35,730 bases of DNA, taken from positions 1 through 35,730 of the forward strand of contig CAJWLL010000022.1 in NCBI GenBank assembly GCA_913043275.1. Direction: 5' to 3'. Each line of letters begins with the position of its first letter. Position 1 is the first letter of the stretch. This DNA is from an uncultured Flavobacteriaceae bacterium (GTDB lineage: Bacteria > Bacteroidota > Bacteroidia > Flavobacteriales > Flavobacteriaceae). Below are positions 18,996 through 27,872 of this stretch, piece after piece. The position numbers were made by a program, and so were the translations under genes. The notes beneath the pieces were generated by a model that made no database searches, was not told the DNA's origin, and saw only the letters and a list, made by a program, of their open reading frames with translations.

Positions 18996-20705
18996 TTATA
19001 GTCCAATTCCTTTCATTATAGTCTCTATTTTTCCATCCAGTCGAAGTTCCATAAATTCCCAATCCTCGTTTTTATTAAGCGTATCGTTTACACTAAAGTA
19101 AAATTTAATTTTGGGTTCTGTACCACTTGGTCTTATAGCAATTTTAGAATGATCTTCTAATAAAAAAATTAAAACATCAGCTTCGGGTAAACTAATTCTT
19201 TCAGATCGGTTTTCCAAAAGAAAAACCCTTTCACTTTTGAGGTAGTCTTCTGATCTATAAACCCTGACTCCTCCAATTTCTTTGGGAGGGTTATTTCGAT
19301 ACCCTTCCATTATGGCCTTAATTTTGCTTGCTCCTTCTCTTCCTTTTTGAGTGAAAGAGATAAGCTTTTCCTTGTAAGCGCCAAACTTTCTGTAACACTC
19401 AACCAGAATTTCATAAAAACTTTGGTTTTTGTTTTTTGCATAAGTGCCCACCTCGCAGGCCAGTAGTGTGGCTGTAACAGCGTCTTTATCTCTAATGGCA
19501 TCGCCTACGAGATATCCAAAGCTTTCTTCTCCACCTCCTATGAATTCAAGAGAAGGAAAATCTTTGATGAGTTTACCAATCCATTTAAAGCCTGTAAGGG
19601 TTTCCATATAGCGTACTCCATAGGCTTGGGCCATTTTTTGAATTATGGGGGTTGATACTATAGTTGAAGCAATAAATTGTTTGCCGTCTAGACGCTTGTT
19701 TTTTTTCCATTGTTCTAAAAGAAAATAAGTCATCACCACCATAGTTTGGTTTCCATTGAGCAAACGGAAATCCTTATTTTGATCTCTAACCGCAATCCCA
19801 AGACGGTCACTGTCAGGATCAGTTCCAACAACCATATCAGCACCAATGTCTTTTGCCAGATCAAGGGCCATTTTAAATGCTTCCGGTTCCTCGGGGTTGG
19901 GTGATTTTACAGTAGGGAAGTTTCCGTCAGGAGAGGACTGTGCCTCAACCAAATGAACATCAGAATAACCCGCTTGGTTCAGTACCTGAGGTATAGCAGT
20001 TATGGAGGTGCCGTGTAAAGGAGTAAATACAATTTTAAATTTTTCCCGACCACTTTGATCAAATCTACCCAATTCAACTGACTTGTCAAAAAAGGCCTGG
20101 TCTACATCTTTGTCAATCCACTCAATCAATTCTTCCTTTGCATTGAATTGGATGTCACAAAACTCTGTTTTATTTATTTGTTTAATGATTTGTTTGTCTT
20201 GGGGCGGGACGATTTGTCCACCGTCTTTCCAATAAACTTTATATCCATTATACTCGGGGGGGTTGTGTGATGCGGTCAATACGATTCCACAATTAGCCTC
20301 TAAATGTTTTAAGGTGAAAGAAAGCTCGGGCGTGGTTCTCAAATCTGAGAAGATAAATACTTTGATATCATTGGCTGAAAAAACTTCAGCCACTTTTATG
20401 GCCAAACTTTTACTATTGTTTCTGCAGTCGTATGCGATCACAACTTTAAGGGGCTCTTTCTCAAAAAAAATTTTAAGGTAATCACAAAGTCCTTGGGTGC
20501 TTTTTCCCAGTGTATAGGGATTGATTCGATTAGTCCCAACCCCCATAACACCTCGCATCCCTCCTGTGCCGAACTCCAAGTCCTTATAAAAAGCATCTTC
20601 GAGTTGTTCAGGATTTTGTTTTAGTACTTTCAGTTGATTTGTGGTTTCTTTATCGAAGGGAGGGCGAGACCATTCTTCAACTCTGGCGCTTAGTGCATTA
20701 TTCAT
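18996..20705 (-). CDS. Phosphoglucomutase/phosphomannomutase (phosphohexomutase family)
   Basis: The 569-residue enzyme moves phosphate between C1 and C6 of a hexose. All four family signatures are intact: the phosphoserine loop TASHNPP (144-150, Ser146), metal loop GTDPDSDR (294-301), sugar loop GGGEESFGY (390-398) and phosphate-binding RPSGTEPK (525-532). Length matches the Bacillus PgcA-type phosphoglucomutases of about 570-580 residues. Its first 8 bases overlap the end of the glycosyltransferase gene and its stop abuts the ABC exporter, which ties it to making an activated sugar for the cell envelope. Glucose versus mannose specificity cannot be read from the sequence. Confidence 0.95.
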   Translation of the reverse strand: MNNALSARVEEWSRPPFDKETTNQLKVLKQNPEQLEDAFYKDLEFGTGGMRGVMGVGTNRINPYTLGKSTQGLCDYLKIFFEKEPLKVVIAYDCRNNSKSLAIKVAEVFSANDIKVFIFSDLRTTPELSFTLKHLEANCGIVLTASHNPPEYNGYKVYWKDGGQIVPPQDKQIIKQINKTEFCDIQFNAKEELIEWIDKDVDQAFFDKSVELGRFDQSGREKFKIVFTPLHGTSITAIPQVLNQAGYSDVHLVEAQSSPDGNFPTVKSPNPEEPEAFKMALDLAKDIGADMVVGTDPDSDRLGIAVRDQNKDFRLLNGNQTMVVMTYFLLEQWKKNKRLDGKQFIASTIVSTPIIQKMAQAYGVRYMETLTGFKWIGKLIKDFPSLEFIGGGEESFGYLVGDAIRDKDAVTATLLACEVGTYAKNKNQSFYEILVECYRKFGAYKEKLISFTQKGREGASKIKAIMEGYRNNPPKEIGGVRVYRSEDYLKSERVFLLENRSERISLPEADVLIFLLEDHSKIAIRPSGTEPKIKFYFSVNDTLNKNEDWEFMELRLDGKIETIMKGIGL

Positions 20706-21645
20706 AGGTCGTATTGGTGATGTAATACCTTTTAATATTTTTGTTATGACGGATCAAGATTTCGCCCAAAAAGCCAGCGATAAAAGACTGAGCTCCTAAA
20801 ATCATGGTGGTCAAAGCGATATAAAATTCCGGTCTTTGGGTGATCAACCGACTTTGGGTGTTGAAGTAGAGTTTGTCTATACCCAGATAGATGGTGAAAC
20901 CAAACCCAATGATTAGCATCAAAGTTCCCCAAAATCCAAAGAAATGCATAGGTCTTTTTCCAAATCCATTTATAAACCACAAGGTGATCAAGTCCAAAAA
21001 TCCATTAAGAAAGCGATCTGGACCAAACTTGGTTTTTCCATATTTTCTAGCTTGGTGTTGAACTATTTTTTCATCTATTTTTTCAAATCCTTCGTGAGCG
21101 GCAATTACCGGTATATAGCGGTGCATTTCACCAAAAATTTGTATGGTTTTCACAACCTCTTTTTTGTATACTTTCAGCCCACAATTGAAATCGTGAAGTT
21201 TAATGCCAGACAACCTTCTAGCAGACCAATTGAAGAGCTTGGAAGGTAAATTTTTTAACAGAATGGAATCGTGGCGTTTTTTTTTCCAACCGGAGATTAG
21301 GTCGAGGTCTTTTTCTTTTAATTGGTCAATCATGGAAGGGATTTCCTCGGGTGAATCTTGCAGATCTGCATCCATGGTAACCACAAATTTTCCTTGAGCA
21401 ATATTGAAACCTGCATGTAGTGCCTGAGATTTTCCAAAGTTTTTTGAAAACTGAATACCATGCGTATTTACATTTTTTCGAGACAAATCTCTAATTAAAT
21501 TCCAAGAGTTGTCAGAACTCCCATCATCAATAAAAATGATTTCAAAACTGTATTTTTCCTTATCGATTGACTGAACTATCCAATCGTGGAGTTGTGTCAA
21601 TGATTCACTTTCGTTCAGTAGTGGAATTACGATGGAAATTTCCAT
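20698..21645 (-). CDS. GT2 glycosyltransferase with two C-terminal membrane spans
   Basis: The 315-residue protein is of the polyprenyl-phosphate glycosyltransferase type (DPM1/ArnC/GtrB-like), which transfers a sugar from a nucleotide donor to a lipid phosphate at the inner membrane. The GT-A fold shows IVIPLLNE (5-12), FIDDGSSDNS (38-47) and the donor/metal motif DADLQDSP (92-99); two membrane helices lie near 235-256 and 275-297. It starts at ATG, 37 bases after the DUF4199 gene, and its 3' end overlaps the mutase start by 8 bases, indicating translational coupling. Confidence 0.93.
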   Translation of the reverse strand: MEISIVIPLLNESESLTQLHDWIVQSIDKEKYSFEIIFIDDGSSDNSWNLIRDLSRKNVNTHGIQFSKNFGKSQALHAGFNIAQGKFVVTMDADLQDSPEEIPSMIDQLKEKDLDLISGWKKKRHDSILLKNLPSKLFNWSARRLSGIKLHDFNCGLKVYKKEVVKTIQIFGEMHRYIPVIAAHEGFEKIDEKIVQHQARKYGKTKFGPDRFLNGFLDLITLWFINGFGKRPMHFFGFWGTLMLIIGFGFTIYLGIDKLYFNTQSRLITQRPEFYIALTTMILGAQSFIAGFLGEILIRHNKNIKRYYITNTTYE

Positions 21646-21682
21646 AGAATAATGGTTTCACCGCAAAAATAGGAAATTTGTG

Positions 21683-22207
21683 CTATTCCGGCTTAGATTT
21701 TTTAACGATCAGACCAACAATCAACGAAAAGACAAAACTGAAAAATAAATTGAAGATTATAATGAATCCAGAGATCACGAATGGTCCTGTGAACTCTTTT
21801 TGCATATCAAACATTTTATTAACGTTTTCGACAGAGATCTCTGGATTTTCCTGCAGCATCTTTTGTTTTTGGTATCCGATGGATTTATCTAAAAATTCGG
21901 GATCAAGGTATTCAGTCAAAATAATGGAATAGACACAGACAATTAGAGCTGAGATAAGAGCAGTACCCACTCCTGTTTTTAGGGTCTCGGATAAACTAAT
22001 ATAACCTTCGTTTTTTTTTTTGAAATCTATGATGGCCCAGAGAATGATTACAATCAAAAAAGCATATCCGATTAGAGATGTAGCTGTTTCATTTTGATAA
22101 TGCATATCTAAGAAAAAAAGCATGAGACCATAGACAATGCTAATTCCTCCCAGAATCAGTCCAAAATTGATGGCTGTTTTTGCGGTTGTGTTTTTTTGAT
22201 TTTCCAT
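21683..22207 (-). CDS. DUF4199 family membrane protein
   Basis: The 174-residue protein has four hydrophobic helices (about 13-31, 44-62, 78-98 and 144-168) and a soluble loop at about 100-140 (YLDPEFLDKS, QKMLQENPEI). This layout and the GYISLSETLKTGVGTALIS segment match DUF4199, a family largely limited to Bacteroidota and of unknown function. It is the first gene of an operon with the GT2 enzyme, mutase and ABC exporter, an arrangement that suggests a role in envelope glycolipid assembly or membrane handling. Confidence 0.85.
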   Translation of the reverse strand: MENQKNTTAKTAINFGLILGGISIVYGLMLFFLDMHYQNETATSLIGYAFLIVIILWAIIDFKKKNEGYISLSETLKTGVGTALISALIVCVYSIILTEYLDPEFLDKSIGYQKQKMLQENPEISVENVNKMFDMQKEFTGPFVISGFIIIFNLFFSFVFSLIVGLIVKKSKPE

Positions 22208-22256
22208 AAATGAGTCGTATTGAAAGTAGATTTAGTTTTTTTTGAATATTCAATCC

Positions 22257-22286
22257 TTGTAAATTTATTTAAAAAGATTAAATTTG
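22257..22286 (+). promoter_or_regulatory. rpmE2 promoter
   Basis: TTG at 22257-22259, a 19-base spacer and TAAATTTG at 22279-22286 form a near-ideal Bacteroidota promoter, 24 bases upstream of the rpmE2 ATG. Confidence 0.75.
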
Positions 22287-22310
22287 GAGACTTTTAAGAC
22301 AAAGATAGCT

Positions 22311-22562
22311 ATGAAAACGGGTATACATCCAGAAAATTATAGACTTGTAGCATTTAAAGACATGTCCAATGAAGACATCTTCATTACCAAGTCTACTGCT
22401 GAAACTAAAGAAACCATTGAGCATGGCGGTGTTGAATACCCATTGGTAAAGTTGGAAATTTCACGAACATCACATCCTTATTATACAGGGAAGTCCAAAT
22501 TGGTAGATACAGCCGGACGTATTGACAAGTTCAAGAACAAATACTCAAAATTTAAAAAATAA
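22311..22562 (+). CDS. rpmE2: 50S ribosomal protein bL31, type B
   Basis: The 83-residue protein begins [20 protein letters not shown] and continues with [34 protein letters not shown] and [11 protein letters not shown], the full bL31 type B sequence. The zinc-binding CxxC of type A is absent, so it is the zinc-independent form. An in-frame TTG upstream would add nine residues, but lies inside the -7 box and breaks the family N-terminus, so ATG at 22311 is the start. The gene stands alone with its own promoter and terminator. Confidence 0.97.
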   Translation: MKTGIHPENYRLVAFKDMSNEDIFITKSTAETKETIEHGGVEYPLVKLEISRTSHPYYTGKSKLVDTAGRIDKFKNKYSKFKK

Positions 22563-22587
22563 TTCTCCAAATTCTAGGAAAATTTAT

Positions 22588-22615
22588 AAGCCGCTATTCT
22601 TATAACGGTTTTTTT
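22588..22615 (+). terminator. Intrinsic terminator of rpmE2
   Basis: AAGCCG pairs with CGGTTT (one G-U), the inner TAT/ATA pairs around a TCTT loop, and a run of T follows. The hairpin begins 25 bases after the rpmE2 stop and overlaps the final codons of the convergent substrate-binding protein gene. Confidence 0.65.
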
Positions 22616-24201
22616 GTTTTCCAGACTTTTTTAAGCTTGAGGACATTGATGGGGTTTACGCTAAGCCCTTTCACTTCTTTTTGCGTAAATCGTACCACTT
22701 GATCATAATATAGAGGGATTAAAGGATGCTTGCTCATCGCTAATGAGTCCATGTTTTGATAGAGTTTACTCCGTTTGAAAACATCATTTATCATAAAACT
22801 TTCTTCATATAAAGAATCAAAATCAGGGCTCTGAAAGTGAGTGTAATTTGGACCAGAAGGACTAAAATTTTTGGAATAAAAAAGAGACAGGTAGTTTTCG
22901 GCATCGGGATAATCCGCAATCCAATTGGATCGAAACATTTCCAATTTTCCTTGTGAGCGAGCTTGCTTTAGGGTTGCTGGAGGCATCACATCCAATTTGA
23001 TTGAAACACCTATTTTTTGTAATTCCCTTTGAATGTATTCACAAAGGTCAATATAGTTGGCATCTGTTGCTAGACTGATCTCAGGTTTTAGTCCGGTTTG
23101 TTCTTCAAAGTTTTTGACTAATTCTCTTGCTCTTTCGGGTTGAAATTTGGAAAATTGATTTTTGGGGTGACCGGGAACACCCTTGGGGATAAAGCCTTTA
23201 TTTCCTTTAAAACCAATATTGTTTCTCAAGTAAACCATCATTTTTTTACGATCAAAACCAATGTTAATTGCTTCTCTAATCAATGGAGATTTTATGACAC
23301 GTGAAGGACTGTCCAAATAAAAACCCAAGTATTCTGTATTGAGATAAGGCCCTTTCTGGAGATCTATTTTATTCAAATATTTTTCTGAAAGCTCACCTTC
23401 TAAGGTTAGTAATTCATCCTTGTAAGAATTATCTAATGAATTAAGAAAATCTAATTTTCCTTGAAGAAAAAGCATGAATTCACTTTGTTTATCCGGTACA
23501 AAGGTAATGGCAATTGACTCAAGGTAAGGGAGGGTGTTACCTTTATTGTCTAGTTCAAAATAAAGTGGATTTTTTCTCAAAACTAATTTTACATCTTCTT
23601 CCCAATTTTTAAAAGCAAAGGGACCTGTACCAATGGGCTTTTTTCTAAAACCTTCACCTTCTTGACTTACTATTTCTTTTGGAACAACAGAGCAATAGCG
23701 CATACTAAGCAGGCCTAAAAAAGCAGGGAAGGGTTGCTTGAGTGTGATGGTCAATTGTTGATCATTTTTTGTTTCGATACACTCTACATTTTGCAATACC
23801 CAGCCTCCGGGTGATGCGAGTTGAGGGTCCAAAAGCCTTTTTAAGCTGTAAACAAAATCTGAGGCAATCACGCTGCGGGTTTTCTTTTTACCAAAAGCGG
23901 GATGCTTATGAAAGTAGACATCCTCCCTTATTTGAAACTCGTAGACTAAACCGTCAGCAGATACATTCCATTTTTTAGCGACATCGGGAATTACCTCCAT
24001 ATTGTCATTCATTTGAACCAATCCATTGAATAAATGAGTTGTGGCCCAAATATTTGCTAGGTTTCTTGAAAAAGCCGGATCTAAAGACATGATGTTTCCA
24101 TATTCATTATACCGAAAGACCAAGTGCGATCGATCTTCCTTTAATATAAGGGAACATGAAATAGAGAAAAATAAGAGTATCAGTATGCCTATACGGTCCA
24201 T
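22600..24201 (-). CDS. Peptide ABC transporter substrate-binding lipoprotein (SBP family 5)
   Basis: The 533-residue protein belongs to the OppA/DppA family that binds peptides or similar solutes. The ATG at 24201 gives a proper lipoprotein signal (MDRIGILILLFFSISC, Cys16); a longer frame starts at 24312 but would bury this signal and overlap mtaB. Family features are SLDPAFSRN near the mature N-terminus, VIPDVAKKWNVSADGLVYEF, the SDFVYSLKRLLDP segment, KPIGTGPFAFKNW and, near the C-terminus, HPLIPLYYD. Length is normal for the family. No permease or ATPase genes are nearby, so it is an orphan binding protein. It is divergent from mtaB with an 81-base gap. Confidence 0.92.
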   Translation of the reverse strand: MDRIGILILLFFSISCSLILKEDRSHLVFRYNEYGNIMSLDPAFSRNLANIWATTHLFNGLVQMNDNMEVIPDVAKKWNVSADGLVYEFQIREDVYFHKHPAFGKKKTRSVIASDFVYSLKRLLDPQLASPGGWVLQNVECIETKNDQQLTITLKQPFPAFLGLLSMRYCSVVPKEIVSQEGEGFRKKPIGTGPFAFKNWEEDVKLVLRKNPLYFELDNKGNTLPYLESIAITFVPDKQSEFMLFLQGKLDFLNSLDNSYKDELLTLEGELSEKYLNKIDLQKGPYLNTEYLGFYLDSPSRVIKSPLIREAINIGFDRKKMMVYLRNNIGFKGNKGFIPKGVPGHPKNQFSKFQPERARELVKNFEEQTGLKPEISLATDANYIDLCEYIQRELQKIGVSIKLDVMPPATLKQARSQGKLEMFRSNWIADYPDAENYLSLFYSKNFSPSGPNYTHFQSPDFDSLYEESFMINDVFKRSKLYQNMDSLAMSKHPLIPLYYDQVVRFTQKEVKGLSVNPINVLKLKKVWKTKKPL

Positions 24202-24243
24202 TGCAGGGATATAATACTTTTTAATTAACAAGTCCAAAGATTG

Positions 24244-24251
24244 TATATTTG
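24244..24251 (+). promoter_or_regulatory. -7 box of the mtaB promoter
   Basis: TATATTTG followed by GC matches the Bacteroidota -7 consensus, ending 31 bases before the mtaB ATG. No convincing -33 element is seen. Confidence 0.55.
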
Positions 24252-24282
24252 CAGCAAAATACAACTTTTTTAATCTAAATAG

Positions 24283-25638
24283 ATGATTGATTATGCTAGG
24301 GAAATATCGCAAAAAGTATCAAAACCTAGGGTAGCTTTTTACACTTTGGGTTGTAAGCTTAATTTTTCTGAAACGGCGACAATTTCAAGGGATTTTGATT
24401 CAGAACGTTATGAGCATGTTGCTTTTGATGTCCCAGCAGAGATTTATGTTATTAATACCTGTTCCGTTACGGAAAACGCAGACAAGAAATTTAAACGCTT
24501 AGTAAAAAAAGCCCTTAAACAAAACCCTGATGCATTTGTCGCTGCCATTGGTTGCTATGCTCAACTTAAACCCGAAGCAATGGCCGAGATTAATGGAGTA
24601 GATCTGGTTTTGGGAGCTGCCGAAAAGTTTAAGCTTATAGACTATCTAGGGGATTTGACCAAAAAACCTTTAGGAACGTTTCACTCATGCGAAATTGATG
24701 AGGTCAATCATTACGAAAGTTCCTATTCTCTTAATGATCGTACCCGTGCTTTTCTGAAAGTCCAGGATGGTTGTGATTATAAATGCACCTATTGTACCAT
24801 TCCTAGAGCTCGTGGAATTTCAAGAAGTGATTCTTTGGATAACATCATCAAGCACGCATTGGAAATTACCAAAAGAGGAATAAAGGAGATTGTTCTCACA
24901 GGTGTAAACATAGGAGACTATGGAAAAGGTGAGTTTGGTAATAAAAAACACGAACATACTTTTTTGGACTTGATTGGTGAATTAGATAAAATAGAAGCTT
25001 TGAAGAGGATCAGAATTTCCTCTATTGAGCCTAATTTATTGACCGATAAAATCATTGATTTTGTGGCCCGGAGTCGCGCTTTTGTTCCTCATTTTCATTT
25101 GCCCTTACAAAGTGGAAATGATAAGGTTTTGAGAAAAATGAAGAGAAGGTATTTAAGTTACTTATACAGGGATCGATTTAAGCAAATTAAAAGCTTGATG
25201 CCTCAGGCTTCTGTTGGTGTGGATGTAATTGTAGGATTTCCAGGAGAGACCGATTCAGCATTTATAGATACTTATACCTTTTTGGCTGATTTAGATATTT
25301 CTTATCTGCATGTTTTTTCCTATTCGGAAAGACCCAATACCGAGGCAATCAGCCTGCCAGATTCAGTCCCACAGGCCATACGAAATAAGAGGAGCAAAAT
25401 TTTAAGAGGATTATCTGCCAAAAAAAGTCGTGCATTTTACGAAAGTCAATTGGGAACTACAGTAGATGTTCTTTTCGAAAATGAAAATAAAATGGGCTAT
25501 ATCACTGGTTTTAGTGAAAATTATATAAAGGTTAGAACGCCATGGAATCCTAAATTGGTTAATAAATTAAAAAAAGTTAGCCTCCAATCAATAGATCATG
25601 AGGGATTTGTAAGATTTGGAAAAAAAGTTAAAGCTTAA
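24283..25638 (+). CDS. mtaB: tRNA (t6A37 C2)-methylthiotransferase
   Basis: MtaB adds a methylthio group to t6A37 of tRNA using two 4Fe-4S clusters and SAM, making ms2t6A. The 451-residue protein has the N-terminal UPF0004 domain with cluster cysteines 24 (TLGCKLN), 60 (NTCSVT) and 91 (IGCYAQ), the radical SAM motif CDYKCTYC (Cys164, 168 and 171), and a C-terminal TRAM-like segment (about 385-450). TLGCKLN fits the MtaB branch rather than MiaB or RimO. Its last 11 bases overlap the convergent GNAT-like gene. Confidence 0.94.
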   Translation: MIDYAREISQKVSKPRVAFYTLGCKLNFSETATISRDFDSERYEHVAFDVPAEIYVINTCSVTENADKKFKRLVKKALKQNPDAFVAAIGCYAQLKPEAMAEINGVDLVLGAAEKFKLIDYLGDLTKKPLGTFHSCEIDEVNHYESSYSLNDRTRAFLKVQDGCDYKCTYCTIPRARGISRSDSLDNIIKHALEITKRGIKEIVLTGVNIGDYGKGEFGNKKHEHTFLDLIGELDKIEALKRIRISSIEPNLLTDKIIDFVARSRAFVPHFHLPLQSGNDKVLRKMKRRYLSYLYRDRFKQIKSLMPQASVGVDVIVGFPGETDSAFIDTYTFLADLDISYLHVFSYSERPNTEAISLPDSVPQAIRNKRSKILRGLSAKKSRAFYESQLGTTVDVLFENENKMGYITGFSENYIKVRTPWNPKLVNKLKKVSLQSIDHEGFVRFGKKVKA

Positions 25639-25921
25639 TGCCCACGGGTAAAAGAGATTTGTAAGACTTATTTTTTCTAACAAACCCTGCAATTTTTGGT
25701 GAAGTGGGTACAACTCTTAAGTTTTTTTCTGAAATAAATTCTAAAACGCTTTTGATGAAATTCTCTTCAAATTCAACATCATTAACATCTCTAGGGATAA
25801 CGATTTTGGTGAGGAAAATTTTCCTTTCCTGCTCGGCATATTCAATTCTTGCCAGCGATCCATTTACAAAAGTTTCGAATTGTCTAAGGAATTCATTGTT
25901 TTGTAATTTAACTGGATTCAT
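25628..25921 (-). CDS. Small GNAT-like acetyltransferase (COG2388-like)
   Basis: The 97-residue protein reads as a minimal GNAT fold: RIEYAEQERKIFLTKIVIP strands, an IPRDVNDVEFEENFIKSVLEFI helix, then KNLRVVPTSPKIAGFVRKN, which resembles the end of single-domain acetyltransferases of the YidJ/Acetyltransf_CG type (strand, helix, P-x-C/S-x-x-x-x-F). The normally conserved G-x-G/A acetyl-CoA loop is not evident, so catalytic activity is uncertain. It starts at ATG and converges on mtaB with an 11-base overlap. Confidence 0.7.
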   Translation of the reverse strand: MNPVKLQNNEFLRQFETFVNGSLARIEYAEQERKIFLTKIVIPRDVNDVEFEENFIKSVLEFISEKNLRVVPTSPKIAGFVRKNKSYKSLLPVGIKL

Positions 25922-26330
25922 TACGCTTTAAACTAATCTTGACTTAATTAATAAATAATAAAATACGGTCGATTAAGGAAGAGGGGGTTACAAAATTAAA
26001 TATTTTTAGCTAATTGACAATAATAAATACCAAAAGAAAGTAATTAAATCTTTTAAAGGGAATGAGTACAATTCCAAAAATATTTGAGTTCTTTTCATTA
26101 TTTGAGTAATTTAATATCAGTTTTCTTTAGTGCATCCACTTAAAAAAAAATGAAGCCTTTGAAAATTAATCTATGGATACGCTTTAAAGGTTCAAAGGTC
26201 AAAATCCATTTTTAAAAATAGTTGTTTATCATGGCAGCATACTTAAAAAGATCAGTGCTTAAAAAAAAACCTTTCTAAAATTATGTTTAAAAATTTGGAA
26301 GATTCAACATTTTTGAAATAATTTAAACGT
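25922..26330. other. Noncoding gap of about 410 bases
   Basis: AT-rich sequence with stops in every frame. The only small plus frame is about 21 codons beginning MKPLKINLW (near 26150), with no supporting signal. No tRNA, hairpin with T run or consensus promoter stands out. Confidence 0.55.
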
Positions 26331-27254
26331 ATGAAAAATAAAATTATGCTCCTGTTTTGGTGCGCCCTTTCTTCCCTTTTTTCACTTATAGTTACTGGGT
26401 TTGTATTTACAATCGATGGATATACAGCCCTAAGAAGTTATGGAGAAGAACCCACCTATAAGGTTTACGCACTTGAATTACCCGATACATTAAGCTTTGC
26501 CGAAGAAAAAGTTCCTATAAATTCACCAGACTTGAGGGAACGATTGGATAGGGAGTTATTGGTGAACACCTATTGGCAATCTAATATGATGTTGTTACTA
26601 AAGCGTGCCAATAAATATTTTCCAACCATTGAAAGAATTTTAAAAGAAGAAGGAGTTCCTTCCGACCTTAAATACTTATCGATTATCGAAAGCGGACTGG
26701 AAAATGTTATTTCCCCAAAAGGTGCCAAGGGGTTTTGGCAAATTATGAGAACTACTGGCAGGGAGTATGGATTGGAGGTAAACAGTAACGTAGATGAGCG
26801 ATACCATATCGAATTTTCTACCCGAATGGCTGCTCAATACCTAAAAAAGGCAAAAAAGAAGTTTGGATCTTGGACCCTTGCCGCTGCTTCCTACAATAGA
26901 GGAATATCAGGCATTAGTAGAAGTTTGGACGCCCAAAAGGTGAAAAGCTATTTTGACTTGCAGTTAGGTCAGGAAACTAGTCGATATGTATTTAGGGTAT
27001 TAGCGGTAAAAGAAATCATCGAAAACCCCTTAAAGTATGGTTATGTTTTTGATGATACTGACTTATACTATTCTGTTCCAGTGCGTTATCATGCCTTGGA
27101 TACAGCCATTTCAAACCTTACTGCTTTTGCAGAGAAAATGGGCATCAATTACAAAATACTCAAGATCCACAATCCTTGGCTGTTGCAGAATCACCTCAAC
27201 AACAGATCTAGAAAGTATTACGAGATTGCCATCCCAGAAAAAGGATACTACTAG
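26331..27254 (+). CDS. Lytic transglycosylase, SLT domain (MltD-like)
   Basis: The 307-residue protein cleaves peptidoglycan glycan strands to 1,6-anhydro products. A membrane anchor or signal spans residues 4-27. The SLT domain (about 95-260) has the catalytic Glu120 in YLSIIESGLEN, then GAKGFWQIM (131-139) and AAASYNRG, the usual lysozyme-like motifs. It lacks the C-terminal LysM repeats of E. coli MltD, which is frequent in Bacteroidota. Starts at ATG; the stop overlaps the convergent TPR-like gene by 4 bases. Confidence 0.9.
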   Translation: MKNKIMLLFWCALSSLFSLIVTGFVFTIDGYTALRSYGEEPTYKVYALELPDTLSFAEEKVPINSPDLRERLDRELLVNTYWQSNMMLLLKRANKYFPTIERILKEEGVPSDLKYLSIIESGLENVISPKGAKGFWQIMRTTGREYGLEVNSNVDERYHIEFSTRMAAQYLKKAKKKFGSWTLAAASYNRGISGISRSLDAQKVKSYFDLQLGQETSRYVFRVLAVKEIIENPLKYGYVFDDTDLYYSVPVRYHALDTAISNLTAFAEKMGINYKILKIHNPWLLQNHLNNRSRKYYEIAIPEKGYY

Positions 27255-27766
27255 ATGCGTTTCATTTGTTGCTGCATCATCTTGACTTGATCCTTCAACA
27301 TGCCATGTTTGTCTAATTTTTTGGCTTCAGCCAAAAGGGCAGTGGCCTCTCTTTTTCTTCTTTTTTGCATCATTATCCCTGCTAAGCTCATTTTTGCCAT
27401 TGCTAAATCATGTGTCATGGAAAGCCCTAATTGAATAGCTTTTTTAAAGTGTTTTTCTGCCACAGTGAGATTGTTTTGGGATTGAATGATTCCATGTAGG
27501 TAATAAAAATAGCCTTGTTGCTTTCTAACTAAAGAGCTTTCAGGTTTTTTAATCTTATTTAGCCATCGCTCTGTACCTTGAAAGTCTTGTTTTCTCAATC
27601 TAAGAAAAGCAAGGAAAATGATTTCATTTTTAAAATACAGTAATATCATCATCCCAGACATAAGGGTCAAAAAGATACCATTGCCAATATAACTTTCATA
27701 AAATTCATAACCACTATAAAAAAGGAAGGCTATGGCTAAAATGAGTTTAATTATTTTAGAAAACAT
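27251..27766 (-). CDS. Membrane protein with TPR-like repeats
   Basis: The 171-residue protein has two hydrophobic segments (about 3-20 and 32-55) and a helical cytoplasmic-side tail. Residues 75-160 contain helix pairs such as FYYLHGIIQSQNNLTVAEKH, FKKAIQLGL and ATALLAEAKKLDKHGM, in which A, L, G and Y fall at TPR positions. This suggests a small scaffold or assembly factor; no specific function is recognisable. Convergent with the transglycosylase. Confidence 0.7.
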   Translation of the reverse strand: MFSKIIKLILAIAFLFYSGYEFYESYIGNGIFLTLMSGMMILLYFKNEIIFLAFLRLRKQDFQGTERWLNKIKKPESSLVRKQQGYFYYLHGIIQSQNNLTVAEKHFKKAIQLGLSMTHDLAMAKMSLAGIMMQKRRKREATALLAEAKKLDKHGMLKDQVKMMQQQMKRI

Positions 27767-27812
27767 AAGTTTTTTTTTGGGTTAGAAGTTAATAAGAATA
27801 GATCTAAAAGCA

Positions 27813-27843
27813 TTTGTGCAAGAAAAAAGATGTTGTATATTTG
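27813..27843 (+). promoter_or_regulatory. rpmH promoter
   Basis: TTTG at 27813-27816, a spacer of exactly 19 bases and TATATTTG at 27836-27843 match the Bacteroidota consensus. The box ends 29 bases before the rpmH ATG. Confidence 0.8.
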
Positions 27844-27872
27844 CCCGGCTCAAAGATAACGCATTTTAAATA

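Noticed and set aside
22284-22310. A TTG start extending rpmE2 by nine residues
   Set aside because: The TTG falls inside the -7 promoter box and the family N-terminus begins at the ATG at 22311.
24202-24312. A longer start for the substrate-binding protein
   Set aside because: It adds 37 residues before a clear lipoprotein signal and overlaps the mtaB start and its promoter.
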